Positions 54,501 through 64,000 of a DNA stretch of 64,000 nucleotides are shown in pieces. This stretch comes from Erigeron canadensis (taxonomy: Eukaryota; Streptophyta; Magnoliopsida; Asterales; Asteraceae): NCBI RefSeq assembly GCF_010389155.1, contig NC_057762.1:6745513-6809512 (forward strand), in the 5' to 3' direction. The notes below the pieces were generated by a model, which ran no database searches, was not told the origin of the DNA, and saw nothing but the letters and a program-made list of their open reading frames with translations. The translations under genes and the position numbers were made by a program. Positions within the stretch are counted from its first letter, which is position 1. Every line of letters starts with the position of its first letter.

Positions 54501-57500
54501 GATTTGACTCCCCTTTCATATGAAAAGAGACCACATACATCAAGTTGCCTTGATTGGAAAGCCAAAAAATTTATAACAAAATTTATCTACCATAATTACA
54601 AGATGCTGATCTGGAAAATCCAGCAGCTTCACGACCAAATCTGGACTTGAAGAAGGCCGAACTGGGCTTAGCACAAAACATTAAAGTTGTAGCCCTATGA
54701 GTCAAGCATCTACTGTAAAAATTTGAGCTTTTAGTGAACTGGGTTGATTAGTTATGATTTTTTTAGTGAACTGGTGTCAAACAGGAAATTTCACAAAGCA
54801 TAATCACATTGTCACACAGTTATTCATTCAATTATCTAGCATAATTAACCCTAATGATCAAGATTTCATATCAATATATCTAAGTAATAATCATGAATAA
54901 CTTGCATGAAAAATTCATGATTTTTACTTCTTTTTAACAATTAAAATTAAAGGTACACAATTATATACATGCAATTTATCACATAAACATGTAATTAATC
55001 AAAACTTGGATTAGGAACCCTAAAAATTAAAAAACAATTTTTTTTTATTTTTTATGGAAATTTTTGAACCATATATATATATATATTAAACATTATTTGT
55101 TTCTTCTTTAAATAATGTAATTAAATTACAAAAATTAATTATATATACATATGTATTCGAAAATTATAGATCTCAAGAACCCTAACCCCCCTTCAAGTTT
55201 TGATTTAATTGGTAATCAAGAAACATACATAGTAGGCTCGTGATACCACTGTTGGGTTATATAACAATTTATCAAATCAAATCACAAAGCACGCAGCGGA
55301 AGATAGATCTATGTAGTTAATTGGTTAACCAAGAAAGAAAGCATGTACCTTTAATTGGAGATGAAAAGTAAGAAACTTTATGAGGATTTGAAGTAAATCC
55401 CTCTACGTTTGCACACACGACACAAGGATGTATGTATGCTAGTACTTGATCACGAACCGGCAACGATTGACTTCTCCTTTAACTTGCTTTGATCGAATCA
55501 CCAAGAACCCTAAGAGAGGGTTAAGAATTTTCGGCCACTAGGACCGAAAAAGAGAGAGAAGGAGAGAGATTTAGGGTTTTGAGAAACCTTTAGAATTGTG
55601 TGTTAAAAAACAATTAGGCTAGACCTCTATTTATAGGATTAGGTAACCTGTTTACAAAGTTTAGGGTTTTCAAAACCCTTCCTTCTCCTTTCTTGTGGCC
55701 GTCCACCCCCTTAGAACATTCTAGAGGGTTTCCTAATTGTTCTCTTAATTACAATTATCTCCTCCGTTAAGTCCGTCAGTTAAGTACCGTTAACTATTAA
55801 CATTTTAACGGACGACCGTTAGTTTTTCGTGATCTAATTAATTAATAAATTACATTAATATATTAATTAATTATAGTTACATTCGTGTCAAGACGTGTGA
55901 CCCCGTAGGCTTAAATCATTTCTGGACATACGTTCATTTTACGTGATCATATACTAACAATACTAATCACCTCAAAACACTGCCTTGTTTCAATGTTGTG
56001 CAACACTAATCTGACAACACTCTGTTGAAAATGTTACCATATACAATTGATCTCATTATTTCTGAGGTACAGATTGTAGGGTTAGCAAAGGCGATGATAA
56101 AATGCAGCCGGAAAGTCGAAGGAATAGAGTATGCAGTGGATATTGTAGGCACAGGAGGCGACGGGGCTAACACGATTAATATATCAACCGGAGCTGCATT
56201 ACTTGCTGCTGCCTGTGGTGCAAAAGTTGCCAAGGTTAATATATTCATTTCTCTTTTCTTATGTATGTGCTAGAAGAAACAATTGTGACATTTATGTGAA
56301 TATAAGTAGATCTGTAGATGTAAGTTCCACATGCTTTAGTAAAAACATATAAGAAATAGTAAGAGAAACCATATATAGCTAAAAGGAAAAGAAAACAAAC
56401 AAAACCAAATGGAATTTCCAGATTAGTCTTTTAGAATATCACAACCTTTTAGTACCAGTAAAATTTTTAAGAAACTGGTTTAAGGAAACCGATTATTAAA
56501 ACAGATGATTACCCTGCAGCAAGGAAATCGATCCAGTTCTTCTGCCTGTGGAAGTGCCGACGTTTTGGAAGCCCTTGGTGTCAACATAAATTTGAAAGCC
56601 GTGGTTAGTACATTCCTCCATACACCCAACTTATGTGGTTATGCTCAAGAAAAGATGTACAGTACATTTTGACTTCCAGGTCAACCTCGTACCTTAAAAG
56701 TTACTGTAAACTCTATGGTTTTGGTATAGGGAGTGAAGAGATGTTTGAATGAAGTGGGCATCGGGTTTATGATGTCTCCAAACTATCATCCAGCAATGAA
56801 GATTGTTGCACCTGTCCGGAAGAAGCTAGGAGTGAAGACCGTTTTCAATGTGCTGGGTCCATTGCTCAACCCTGCGCGGGTTCCCTTTGCGGTTGTTGGG
56901 GTGTACAAAGAAGATATGGTAAGCACTTCCGCATTTTACCAATTACAACCAAGTCTTGCTGCCGAAACAAATCTTTGTAAGAAACAAGATGTTAAATGTT
57001 TTGACAATTGATGGTAGGTTACTAAAATGGCAAAAGCTCTCCAAAGATATGGCATGAAAAGAGCTCTAGTGGTTCATTCTGACGGTTTGGACGAGATGAG
57101 CCCACTCGGTATTTGATCCTATCTCTATAAATAGCATATACTTATGAATTGGTCAATTTGGGTTGTGTTTATCTTAAATGTGTCAAATGAAACAAATGGT
57201 GTCATATGGGTAAAACAACTTGAAAATAGTCCAATGTCTATTTCTGATGTATAGCCTCCTAAATGGCTAAATCTCTCTTCTTTTTTTTTACAGCCCTCAT
57301 AAATCTTTTCTAGTTCAATTGTTTACATAATACCACAAAGTACTTAATTTAAATAAAATAAAAAACTGAAAAGATGGAAGAATTTTAAAAGGAGTTGCCT
57401 GTAAACCTGACCCATTGGGACATGTAAAACAAAATCAACCTATTTGACTAGTTACCCCAGCAACCCAAACCCATCCATGTTGGCACCTCTACTTAAACCT

Positions 57501-58122
57501 CAAGACTTCATCATGTTTAATCACACATGACATAGGTCCTGGAATAGCTTTCGATGTCACACCTGAAAAGATCAAGAAATTCCATTTTGACCCATGTAAG
57601 ATTTCTTTTGGGTGTTTTTACTCTCGTGCCAAGACCAGACTCAGCAACCTAACATTTATGGAACCTAACCTTTTGCAGTGGATTTTGGCATTCCTCAATG
57701 CACGGTTGAGGACCTGCGAGGTGGGAACCCAAAATACAATGCGGAGGTTCTAAGACGTGTACTGTCTGGTGAGAGAGGACCAATTGCAGATGCATTGGTA
57801 TGTCTTCTCAGGCTGATAAAATAATATATAGCTATCAAGTGCTCTAAAAATACAACACAAATGAATCAGGTCCTAAATGCAGCAGCGGCACTTATGGTGA
57901 GTGGGCATGCGAGCACCTTGGCTGAAGCGGTGGCCGTGGCTCATGAAACACACCAATCAGGGAATGCTCTCAAGACATTAGACCGCTGGGTCACTGTTTC
58001 AAATGTAAGCAAAGACACTTCTTTTTCGGTTCCATACCATTGATCCTTTCACTTAACCATTTGCCACTCTCGGTTTTTAATTACTGCAGATGCTTAAAGA
58101 CCTTGCCGTTGTGCCTCATTGA
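45534..58122 (+). CDS. PAT1: Anthranilate phosphoribosyltransferase, plastid (tryptophan pathway)
   Basis: Transfers phosphoribosyl from PRPP to anthranilate, the second committed step to tryptophan, in the plastid. Ten exons give 396 residues in frame: 45534-45707, 45859-46002, 56073-56234, 56520-56603, 56730-56918, 57018-57108, 57536-57595, 57679-57797, 57870-58004, 58090-58122. Residues 1-58 form a Ser-rich transit peptide. Then come the N-terminal helical domain (RAKGETFEE), the PRPP loop [14 protein letters not shown] (132-145), [33 protein letters not shown] and GPLLNPAR, all as in plant and bacterial TrpD. The short final exon ([10 protein letters not shown]) is the least certain part. 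Intron 2 is 10,070 bases because of a copia insertion; coding sequence is undamaged. Convergent with the glutaredoxin gene. Confidence 0.93.
46184..46890 (-). repeat. LTR (3' LTR in element orientation) of copia element 2
   Basis: 707 bases from TGTTGGGTTA to CACTAACA, preceded by target duplication ATACT (46179-46183). The adjoining interior (46891-46908) reads on the minus strand as a purine-rich AAGTGGGAGC tract, the polypurine tract. Confidence 0.92.
46891..47739 (-). other. Non-coding 3' region of copia element 2
   Basis: 850 bases between the RNase H stop and the LTR, with no open frame of note. Long 3' untranslated regions are common in this kind of plant copia element. Confidence 0.5.
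47740..48311 (-). pseudogene. Copia 2 RNase H
   Basis: The frame 47740-48099 holds the copia RNase H end: [33 protein letters not shown], and the motif [12 protein letters not shown]. Upstream parts are in the same protein but cut by a Trp-to-stop change near 48312 (after NPGESH) and further lesions to 48128. It would degrade the RNA template in reverse transcription; here it is disabled. Confidence 0.85.
48312..49220 (-). pseudogene. Copia 2 reverse transcriptase
   Basis: RVT_2 domain in two frames: 48996-49220 ([25 protein letters not shown]) and 48312-48959 ([29 protein letters not shown], and the catalytic [10 protein letters not shown], intact). A TGA in place of Trp at about 48993 separates them, in the [18 protein letters not shown] context. 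Confidence 0.88.
49230..50829 (-). pseudogene. Copia 2 protease and integrase
   Basis: The frame ending at 49914 starts with the protease DTG motif ([13 protein letters not shown]), then the integrase zinc finger ([21 protein letters not shown]), and the core with Asp in FTDDFSRYG, Asp in [10 protein letters not shown] and Glu near [10 protein letters not shown] single TGA at 49911-49913 (Arg-to-stop) is followed by the rest (49230-49910: [24 protein letters not shown]). A run of 15 C lies at 49454-49468. A TAA at 49227-49229 precedes the reverse transcriptase part. Confidence 0.87.
50830..52778. mobile_element. Solo LTR-like insertion (1.95 kb) within copia element 2
   Basis: On the plus strand it starts TGCAACCTAG and ends CACCAACA, flanked by the exact target duplication CCCAT (50825-50829 and 52779-52783). 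Removing it would rejoin the gag end (KSW) to the protease (VYDTGCGTH). It has no long open frame. It contains an array of TCTTGACACTTCAAGA units (51186-51430) and a cassette of GAGCCGTGCTC-like words (about 51650-52455). TG...CA ends and a 5-base duplication indicate an LTR. Confidence 0.75.
51186..51430. repeat. Tandem array with palindromic core TCTTGACACTTCAAGA
   Basis: Five units spaced about 50-61 bases (near 51187, 51238, 51291, 51352, 51411). The core is a perfect 6-base stem (TCTTGA/TCAAGA) with a CACT loop in three copies; the first and last copies are degenerate. An AACCACTAGGA-like word recurs between units. Confidence 0.8.
52784..53527 (-). pseudogene. Copia 2 gag
   Basis: 53081-53527 begins [15 protein letters not shown] and holds the UBN2-like gag segment ([30 protein letters not shown]). 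After a frameshift near 53085, 52684-52971 carries the zinc knuckle [14 protein letters not shown]. Gag is cut off by the solo LTR at 52778. Confidence 0.85.
53530..55249 (-). other. Leader region of copia element 2
   Basis: 1.7 kb non-coding between primer-binding site and gag. It contains two copies of a caccactgtgtaccagtga segment (about 53873-53890 and 53920-53938) and three tandem units of about 35-45 bases containing attaaggtaa (54385-54475). The primer-binding site is at about 55235-55248 on the minus strand. Confidence 0.6.
55250..55959 (-). repeat. LTR (5' LTR in element orientation) of copia element 2
   Basis: 710 bases, similar to 46184-46890 with scattered substitutions and small indels, followed by the target duplication ATACT (55960-55964). 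Confidence 0.92.
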
Positions 58123-58546
58123 CTCAAGCAGAGTCAATGTCAAGACACCCATAGAGAATCAGCTCCCCGTGTACCATTCAATTAAAATGTTTGGTCTACT
58201 AATGCTTTTAACTATTTTGCTAGAATTCAGTTGAGTAAGTTTTATGTAGGGTTATTATCACGGTTCAGAGTTTTGTAAGCAAAAAAATGATTAATTCAAA
58301 CAAGACAGGCCTCATAAGAAATCATGGCTGCTTTCAGGTCAACTAAGCAAATTACAAACACGTTCCAAGACCCTCAAGCTTTGGGATGTAGCATAAGATA
58401 AAGCATATATCCTGATTCAATACTGATTATTCAAATGCAATGTTTTCAATTGGTTACACAAACCCCATAAGTTTGGGAGCCAATACATAGACATAATTCA
58501 ACAAAGTTCATAATTACTATTATAAAGATACCATGAGCATAATTCT
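58123..58546. other. Convergent 3' regions of PAT1 and glutaredoxin
   Basis: About 420 bases between the two stop codons, holding both 3' untranslated regions. No gene. The tail-to-tail layout means the transcripts may overlap. Confidence 0.5.
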
Positions 58547-60413
58547 TTAAGAAGATTTGGTAGCAATTGCCTTAGCTTCAGTCAGCAGAGGAACAAGCTT
58601 CCCTTGTTGGTGCAATGCCACGGTACCTACAGTAAAATTCTTCGGACATTAAATTCTGTTACACATACGACAAAAACTAGATACACGTTATTGATAAAGG
58701 ATAAAGTCCTTACTGTCGCAGCCACCAATGTGCTTGCCACCAATAAACACATTTGGTACAGTTCGTTGCTTAGTCCACTCAAGCAATGCTGCTTGCATCT
58801 CTTTACCATCACCTTCAGAAATGGATACATACAGTTAATTAGTATTTTTTGCTGATGAAGTTTAGAACAATCACCAACATACAGGATGCTTTCAATCAGT
58901 TGGTTTGAAGTTTGAACATACATATAATTATATAAGACGCTTTACAGGTAAGGTACTAAAGTAAAATCATAATGACGGCATATCACATTCTATTCTTCTA
59001 TGAGCAGTATAATCTTATGGACCTCCAAATACGAGTACTTAACCCTAGTAATTTCTTCAATATGTGTTTATTTACAAAAGTAAAGGCCACTGACCCAGGA
59101 CAATGAGCTTCATTCTCTCAAAATGTTAAGTCAATTTTAAGCAAGAACCAAACGTGTCCATGGTCTGCGCAAGTCTGTTAAGGCCTCAAGGAATTAAGCT
59201 CACAAGTTATCGGGCTTTCTTTCCCTTGCCATCTCTAAGTTTGCAATCACGAATTCATTCACGTTGTGGGAGTTGTTAAGACAAATTTAAAGGCCAGAGA
59301 CCAGGACCAGACAATAGTAAACCCTTATTTCTTGACTAGACAAACATAATAATAATTAATAGGAACTCTACATCATTATGGTAATGCAGTTCAAATCAAG
59401 TTTCGGTATACATTTTACAAAATCACATTTACTTTAAAAGTTTTTAATCGACGGCCAAACCTAAAATAGTGCTCTTTTCTTATCATTAGTTAGTACTTAG
59501 TCGCATTCTAAACAAATTCAAAATCCTAACCCAAATTAAAGTAATTAAATACGGAAGAAACAACGCCTGAATAACATACAATTAGGTTTTCGGCATACAT
59601 ATCTATATCTATACTATCTTATAAAGCATTTTGCCCTTTTTGAAAATCTCAATTCATGATTTGAAGTACCTAAAATACCCCTCTTCTTTATTCACTAATT
59701 TAAACATATTTACTTAATAAACCTATAATACCCTTAAATCTCAACCACTCATTTTCTTCTCTCTACTCAAATTTCAACCACTTATTTTTTTCTGTCTCTT
59801 CCATAAATCATTTTATTCATCTAATTCATTCAAAATCTTTTATCTCAAAAACCGTATATCGATAAATTATAAAAAATGTATGGGTGTTCTTAAAATTTCA
59901 TGCTCTTTCATTAGAGATGTCATTCGATATACTTTCAACGAATAAATCATTTGGCTATCACGCTCTATCACCTCCTATGACCTATCACCCATATCATCTC
60001 ACCGCCGCATGCGCGGGCACTTTCCCTCGTTAGACGATAAAATGAGAACCACAAAAACGGCTCGATATATTCACATGTGACCAGTGTGGTCTGAGCCTAA
60101 CAGTAAACACTCATATATATATATATATACAGAGAGAGACAGACAGACAGAGAGAAAAAGGGAAAGGGGGGAACTGACTTTGAAGATCAAGCTCGATGAC
60201 TTTGAAGGAAGATCCAACCCCAGTCAACAACTCCTTGACGCTCACACAGTACGGACAATACGATTTGCTGCCCAAAAATCACCACCAACATCATATATAC
60301 AAACATACGATTAATTTGATATGATTAATATGAAGAAGAGGAGAAATGGAAAGAAACCTGAAGACAACGACAGGGTTTGATGAAACAAGCTCCTTCGCCT
60401 TCTCTGACGCCAT
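58547..60413 (-). CDS. GRX: Glutaredoxin, CPYC class
   Basis: A small thiol-disulfide oxidoreductase using glutathione. Four exons on the minus strand: 60358-60413, 60179-60267, 58714-58812, 58547-58626, joining in frame to 107 residues, the normal size. The active site CPYC is at residues 23-26 (SKSYCPYCVSVK). The glutathione-binding TVP loop is at 66-68 (QRTVPNVFIGG), and the GGCD motif at 78-81 (KHIGGCDS). There is no clear targeting peptide, so a cytosolic GRXC1/C2-like protein is likely. Intron 2 (58813-60178) holds a Helitron at 59602-60029 and a microsatellite at about 60112-60165. The gene lies tail to tail with PAT1. Confidence 0.93.
59602..60029 (+). mobile_element. Non-autonomous Helitron in glutaredoxin intron 2
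   Basis: Starts TCTATATCTATACTAT, ends with hairpin-type ccgccgcatgcgcggg and CTCG, inserted between A (59601) and T (60030). About 250 bases of its right half are near-identical to the element at 4411-4815, including cattcgatatactttc. Confidence 0.78.
60112..60170. repeat. AT and AGAC microsatellite
   Basis: An (AT)n run followed by agagagac/agac repeats and a G-rich tail, directly inside the 5' end of glutaredoxin intron 2 (minus-strand gene). Confidence 0.7.
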
Positions 60414-61883
60414 TCCAATCTGTTTGGTTGGTAGGGAAGGAATGTGTTTGGTACTTAATTTGGTTGTATCTTCATCTTATTATTATACGTAACCGCTCGG
60501 GTAGAAGATAAGGACAATATAAAATGAAGGCGGTGGTGGTGATCGAAAAATGCGAAGGAGAAGAATGTTGTGTGTTTTGCGGGTTTAAATTTTTGATAAG
60601 GGTACTTTCGGTAGATACTTGAGAAGGTATAAAAAACAATAGAAGTAAGAAAGGTATTATGGAAATCAAAAAGTTGTTTAATTTCTTAAAACCAATACCC
60701 TTTATAAAGGTTTATAGATATAGGCCTAAATAATATAATATAAATAAATTAATAATAATTACTCTTTCTTGGTGTAGAATTTATTACTTTACATTAATAA
60801 ATACTAATAAATAAATTAATAAATACTAATAATAAATATCTTGATGTAGAATTTCTTACTTCATTAATATAAACTAATAAATAAACACTAACAAATATTG
60901 AATATCAAATAAAGTCTTTGGCCGAAAGACTTTTGGTACAGTTAAGGTTGTCTATATCACCTGCGTCAAATCAGGCTTTGTGGGGATTGAGTATCTATAT
61001 CGTTGTCCTTGTTGTCGTCGGTATAGAATTATATTCTGTCACGGCCTCACAAAGACTAACTAACAAATGAGATCGATACAAGTATTGAGTTTGAGCTCGA
61101 ACATCTTTGAATTGTTTTCGCGAGTAATAGCTTTTGAACTCGACTGAATTTAAATGCAAATTTAGTACTTTATTTGTTTCACGAGTCAAAATTAATATTT
61201 TGTTCAGCTCGTTTAAAGTATAAGCCTGCTTAATATTTCTTGGTCGTGTTGCTCAAAACTTTTCTTACAACTTTCATCCTCAACCAATGTAATAATTCCA
61301 AATAACATTTGCGTTAGAAGAATGATACCCGACCAAATAATTAACTTCAATTATTTTATTTTTAAGATTAGGTTCATTTTTCTCCAAATAATTTTTATTT
61401 TTATTAACTATGAGATTAGTATCTAAATCTATAATTAAAAAAGAGTAGTCCAGATCCTAAGTGATCATCTTCTTTTTTTCACAAGTTATCTTTTTACGTA
61501 CATGTTAACTTCTTATGTATTTTTCATTTAATTTCTCGTTAATTACACTGCATTTTAATTTATATTAATCTTAATCATCAAATTTTAGCCATAAATAAAT
61601 GCAAAATAATAATTCAAATTTATTTAAATTTGTTTATTATTGTATTATTATTACATAATATAATATTCATTTAAGATTATTTACACTTTGTGGTATTATA
61701 CGATTACTAGCTAATGTCAAAAATGAAGAGGTCGTGGCGTATAACTTTAAAACGGATTTTCAAAACGTCTACGCATTTTAGCTGTTTATTCTTGGCATTA
61801 ATATACAATCCACCAAAATAATAAATTGTTATGCATTTACGTAATCTATGTTTTTGTATGTATAATGTTATTATCTTTACATT
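60414..61883. other. Glutaredoxin upstream region and AT-rich intergenic DNA
   Basis: No gene. 60740-60900 repeats aataaataaa/actaata words. A minus-strand frame at 60995-61189 has no domain. The glutaredoxin promoter should lie in 60414-60700; no clear TATA box was chosen. Confidence 0.45.
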
Positions 61884-61899
61884 ATCTTGAAGTGATTTT

Positions 61900-62107
61900 T
61901 CGGTATGTGGAGCCCCGATGGGTTTTTTCCTAAGGTTGTGGGTTCGAGCCTCGGCTGACACAATCCTTGGGTTTCCCATCTAGAAATTTTCCACGAGAGG
62001 GGCTGAGAGACTGCAGCTTATGCTCAGCATCTCACGAGGTCCAACGATAGTTGGTTAAAATTACCTCCAGCCACGTCTGAATCGAAATACATCTTTCAAA
62101 AAAAAAA
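61900..62107 (+). mobile_element. tRNA-derived SINE with 16-bp target duplication
   Basis: The body of about 208 bases has a B-box-like GGGTTCGAGCCTCG (about 61940-61953), an A-box-like region near its start (tggagccccgatgg), and ends in a poly-A run. The exact 16-base repeat ATCTTGAAGTGATTTT flanks it (61884-61899 and 62108-62123). A long target duplication plus 3' poly-A is diagnostic of LINE-driven retroposition. Confidence 0.85.
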
Positions 62108-62123
62108 ATCTTGAAGTGATTTT

Positions 62124-63759
62124 GCTTAATTTGATTTAGAGTGGTCTCTCTAATGTTACCTTCTCTTAGATACAAGTTCTTACGTTTCCTTCTCTTAGAT
62201 ACAACTAATAGATTTGTAATTTCAATGCTTACTTTAATGATTTTATAATACTACTTATTTTTGTATAAGTAAATTTTAGTAACAAATTTATGAAGTTTGA
62301 ATAACTTTTCATTATTTGGCTGTATAGAGCTTTTTAATGAAAATATATTCTGAATTTTTTAATTTCATTTTAGCTTACAATTGTCTATTTTAACCGATAC
62401 GTGGATTAGGTAACAAATAGTCAAATACCACACATCACATGGAGGTGTATCATATAAGCGTTTTACTTAACTCTTTATAGTCATAAAAAATTGGAAATCA
62501 AACCCATTTAATTGTACATTTTTCAAACCCAAATGGTTTGTGGATGATACCAAGGTTAAAACCAAACACTCGCAAGTCGCAAGTCTTAACCCTTTACGAG
62601 TACTATTTTAGTCTTAATTTTTAATTTAAATTTAATTTTAATTTGGATGATGTGAGAAGATCTCATTGCTGACGACTTTGGCCCACTTAAATACAGACCT
62701 CTAATAAAAAGCCATCTATTCTACCCCTAATTCACATCCACACAAAGCTCACTTTCATTCGAACAAATTTTATTCTATAGAAGTCCACTTTTAATTTGTG
62801 TAGGTGTCCTATTTATGTTACACGTTAACTTGTTCTCACCCCCAAATGGAATTCTATTGGATAGTATATGGGGTCAAGTTTCTCTTATTATTTGTAACTA
62901 CAGAACTAGATACACAGCTTACAAGTAATCGAAAATATGCTGCATAATCCACGTGGTTCGCACAGAAAGACAGGCTTTCAGCAACATATTTTGTTCAGTA
63001 CTTTGTATGCTTTCTGCTATCAGCATAGCAAAATTACTCGTGCCTTGTTCATGCATCCACACACACTGATAAGATATGAACACATTGAAAAGATATGAAC
63101 AAAATCATATAAACCCTCATTGACCTTTAGTAATAGTTTGACATTCATGTGATCAGCCATTTATCCATGTGCAAGTACCTCAAAAAATTACCAACATGCC
63201 TGTCAGGCGGTCACCGAAAAGTACAACACGACTGTGCCCCTATCATACCATCAAATCATAGATAGTGATCCTAGTCACATCGTGTAAATAAACATCTTAT
63301 ATTATTACTACCACGTGCAATAAGTGCAACAAATGCATCCATGTTGTTTCTTTAGAAGCCGACCACAACAATAGCGATGTGTTTGTTGCACCTAGTCAAC
63401 AATAGGGATGCATTTGTTGCACTTAGCACATTTCGTAGTAACATTGGATAACTATCAGGATCATTGTGACATCATTGCAACACCGTCATGAGAACAATAT
63501 ACACCTTTAGTCTATACTACTTGCATTGCATGGCTAGCCGACCAAACATATATTTATAAAAAAAATTGGGGACTCGACAATCTATAACAAAAGTAACATA
63601 ATAGCATCAGCTTATCAAGCATAATAATATTATTGAGGTGTTCCTTTGGACATAGTGTGCAAAAAATATCCTGGAGAGAGGAACACACCTGTTGTAAGCA
63701 ATTGTTAATGGTGGCGATGTCTAGCATCCATTTTCGCAGGACTGGGTCAATATTTTTCT
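62124..63759. other. AT-rich intergenic DNA with a hairpin element
   Basis: No gene is supported. A perfect 20-base inverted repeat (63321-63340 and 63406-63425) forms a strong hairpin. Confidence 0.45.
63321..63425. repeat. Perfect 20-bp inverted repeat (hairpin)
   Basis: The arm TAAGTGCAACAAATGCATCC at 63321-63340 is exactly the reverse complement of 63406-63425. The 65-base loop contains another partial copy (gtttgttgcacc). Probably a MITE remnant; it lies near the end of the possible gene at 63760. Confidence 0.7.
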
Positions 63760-63856
63760 TTAATGAACTGATGCAAGAGGTTGAAGCTTTGACTCCAGAT
63801 TCTGGGCAACAGCATCAATGAACTCTTCAGTGTTCAAGTAGAACTCCCTTGATGCC
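63760..63856 (-). CDS. Probable last exon of an unidentified gene (partial)
   Basis: On the minus strand an acceptor (tgcgtacag|GG) is followed by 97 bases that read ASREFYLNTEEFIDAVAQ, then NLESKLQPLASVH and TAA. The mixed, helical composition looks like real coding sequence, and the stop is well placed. I do not recognise the family. Any further exons lie beyond the window or in its last 140 bases. It could still be chance. Confidence 0.4.
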
Positions 63857-64000
63857 CTGTACGCATACAATCATGTTTGTATTCAAAGTGTCATTTTGGA
63901 CTATGTATATATGGAGGTAATTGTACACTGCCAAAATTACTTCATACACCACATGTCTACAACATTAACAGCACATGGTATAACAACATGCAAGTCTAGT

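Larger units (their letters stand above)
46184..55959 (-). mobile_element. Ty1/copia element 2, 9.8 kb, inside PAT1 intron 2
   Basis: Two LTRs of 707 and 710 bases, target duplication ATACT (46179-46183 and 55960-55964), and a primer-binding site at the right LTR (TGGTATCACGAGCC on the minus strand, a variant of the Met-tRNA type) fix the minus orientation, opposite to PAT1. Gag, protease, integrase, reverse transcriptase and RNase H are present in copia order with scattered stops. A 1.95-kb solo LTR interrupts it between the gag knuckle and protease. The leader (53530-55249) is long and non-coding. Confidence 0.93.

Overview
This window is nuclear DNA of a dicot plant. Every intact protein gene is split by GT-AG introns into plant-type exons. 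The proteins are plant families: early light-induced protein, cucumisin-like subtilase, plastid anthranilate phosphoribosyltransferase and CPYC glutaredoxin. The spaces between genes are packed with LTR retrotransposons, Helitrons, MITEs and a SINE. I suspect Asteraceae from the look of the repeats, but the sequence alone does not prove it.

Layout. 1-1.8 kb: AT-rich DNA with one small 9-bp-TSD MITE. 1.8-9.4 kb: an early light-induced protein gene (ELIP, minus strand, damaged at its start) and an intact ten-exon subtilase gene A. 9.4-34.7 kb: a second copy of the same ELIP-subtilase pair. Its ELIP is a pseudogene, its subtilase B is intact, and about 20 kb of nested retroelements separate them. 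That insert region holds a gypsy gag fragment, an Athila-type Ty3/gypsy element missing its integrase core, a very young 2.8-kb LTR element inside the Athila RNase H, and a copia element. The copia element sits inside the C-terminal (C-JID-like) exon of a TIR-NBS-LRR gene fragment. 34.7-41.4 kb: gene-free, with a Helitron split by a 2.0-kb Athila-type solo LTR, another Helitron and several foldback elements.

41.4-44.7 kb: an intact eight-exon plant membrane protein gene of the At1g10660/rolling-stone-like type, with a duplicated 3' splice acceptor before its last exon. 45.5-58.1 kb: anthranilate phosphoribosyltransferase (tryptophan synthesis). Its ten exons are intact, but intron 2 is 10 kb long because it holds a 9.8-kb copia element in reverse orientation, which itself holds a 1.9-kb solo LTR. 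58.5-60.4 kb: a four-exon CPYC glutaredoxin on the minus strand, tail to tail with the previous gene, with a Helitron in intron 2. 60.4-64 kb: AT-rich DNA with a SINE, a hairpin element and what looks like the last exon of an unidentified minus-strand gene.

The genes do not form a pathway. The coherent story is structural: a two-gene tandem duplication (ELIP plus subtilase) was pulled apart by nested transposon insertions, while neighbouring genes tolerate large insertions in introns. I found no CRISPR, operon or convincing new multi-gene system. The most unusual signals are the duplicated splice acceptor, the palindrome-rich cassettes inside LTRs, and the exactly datable nested insertions.
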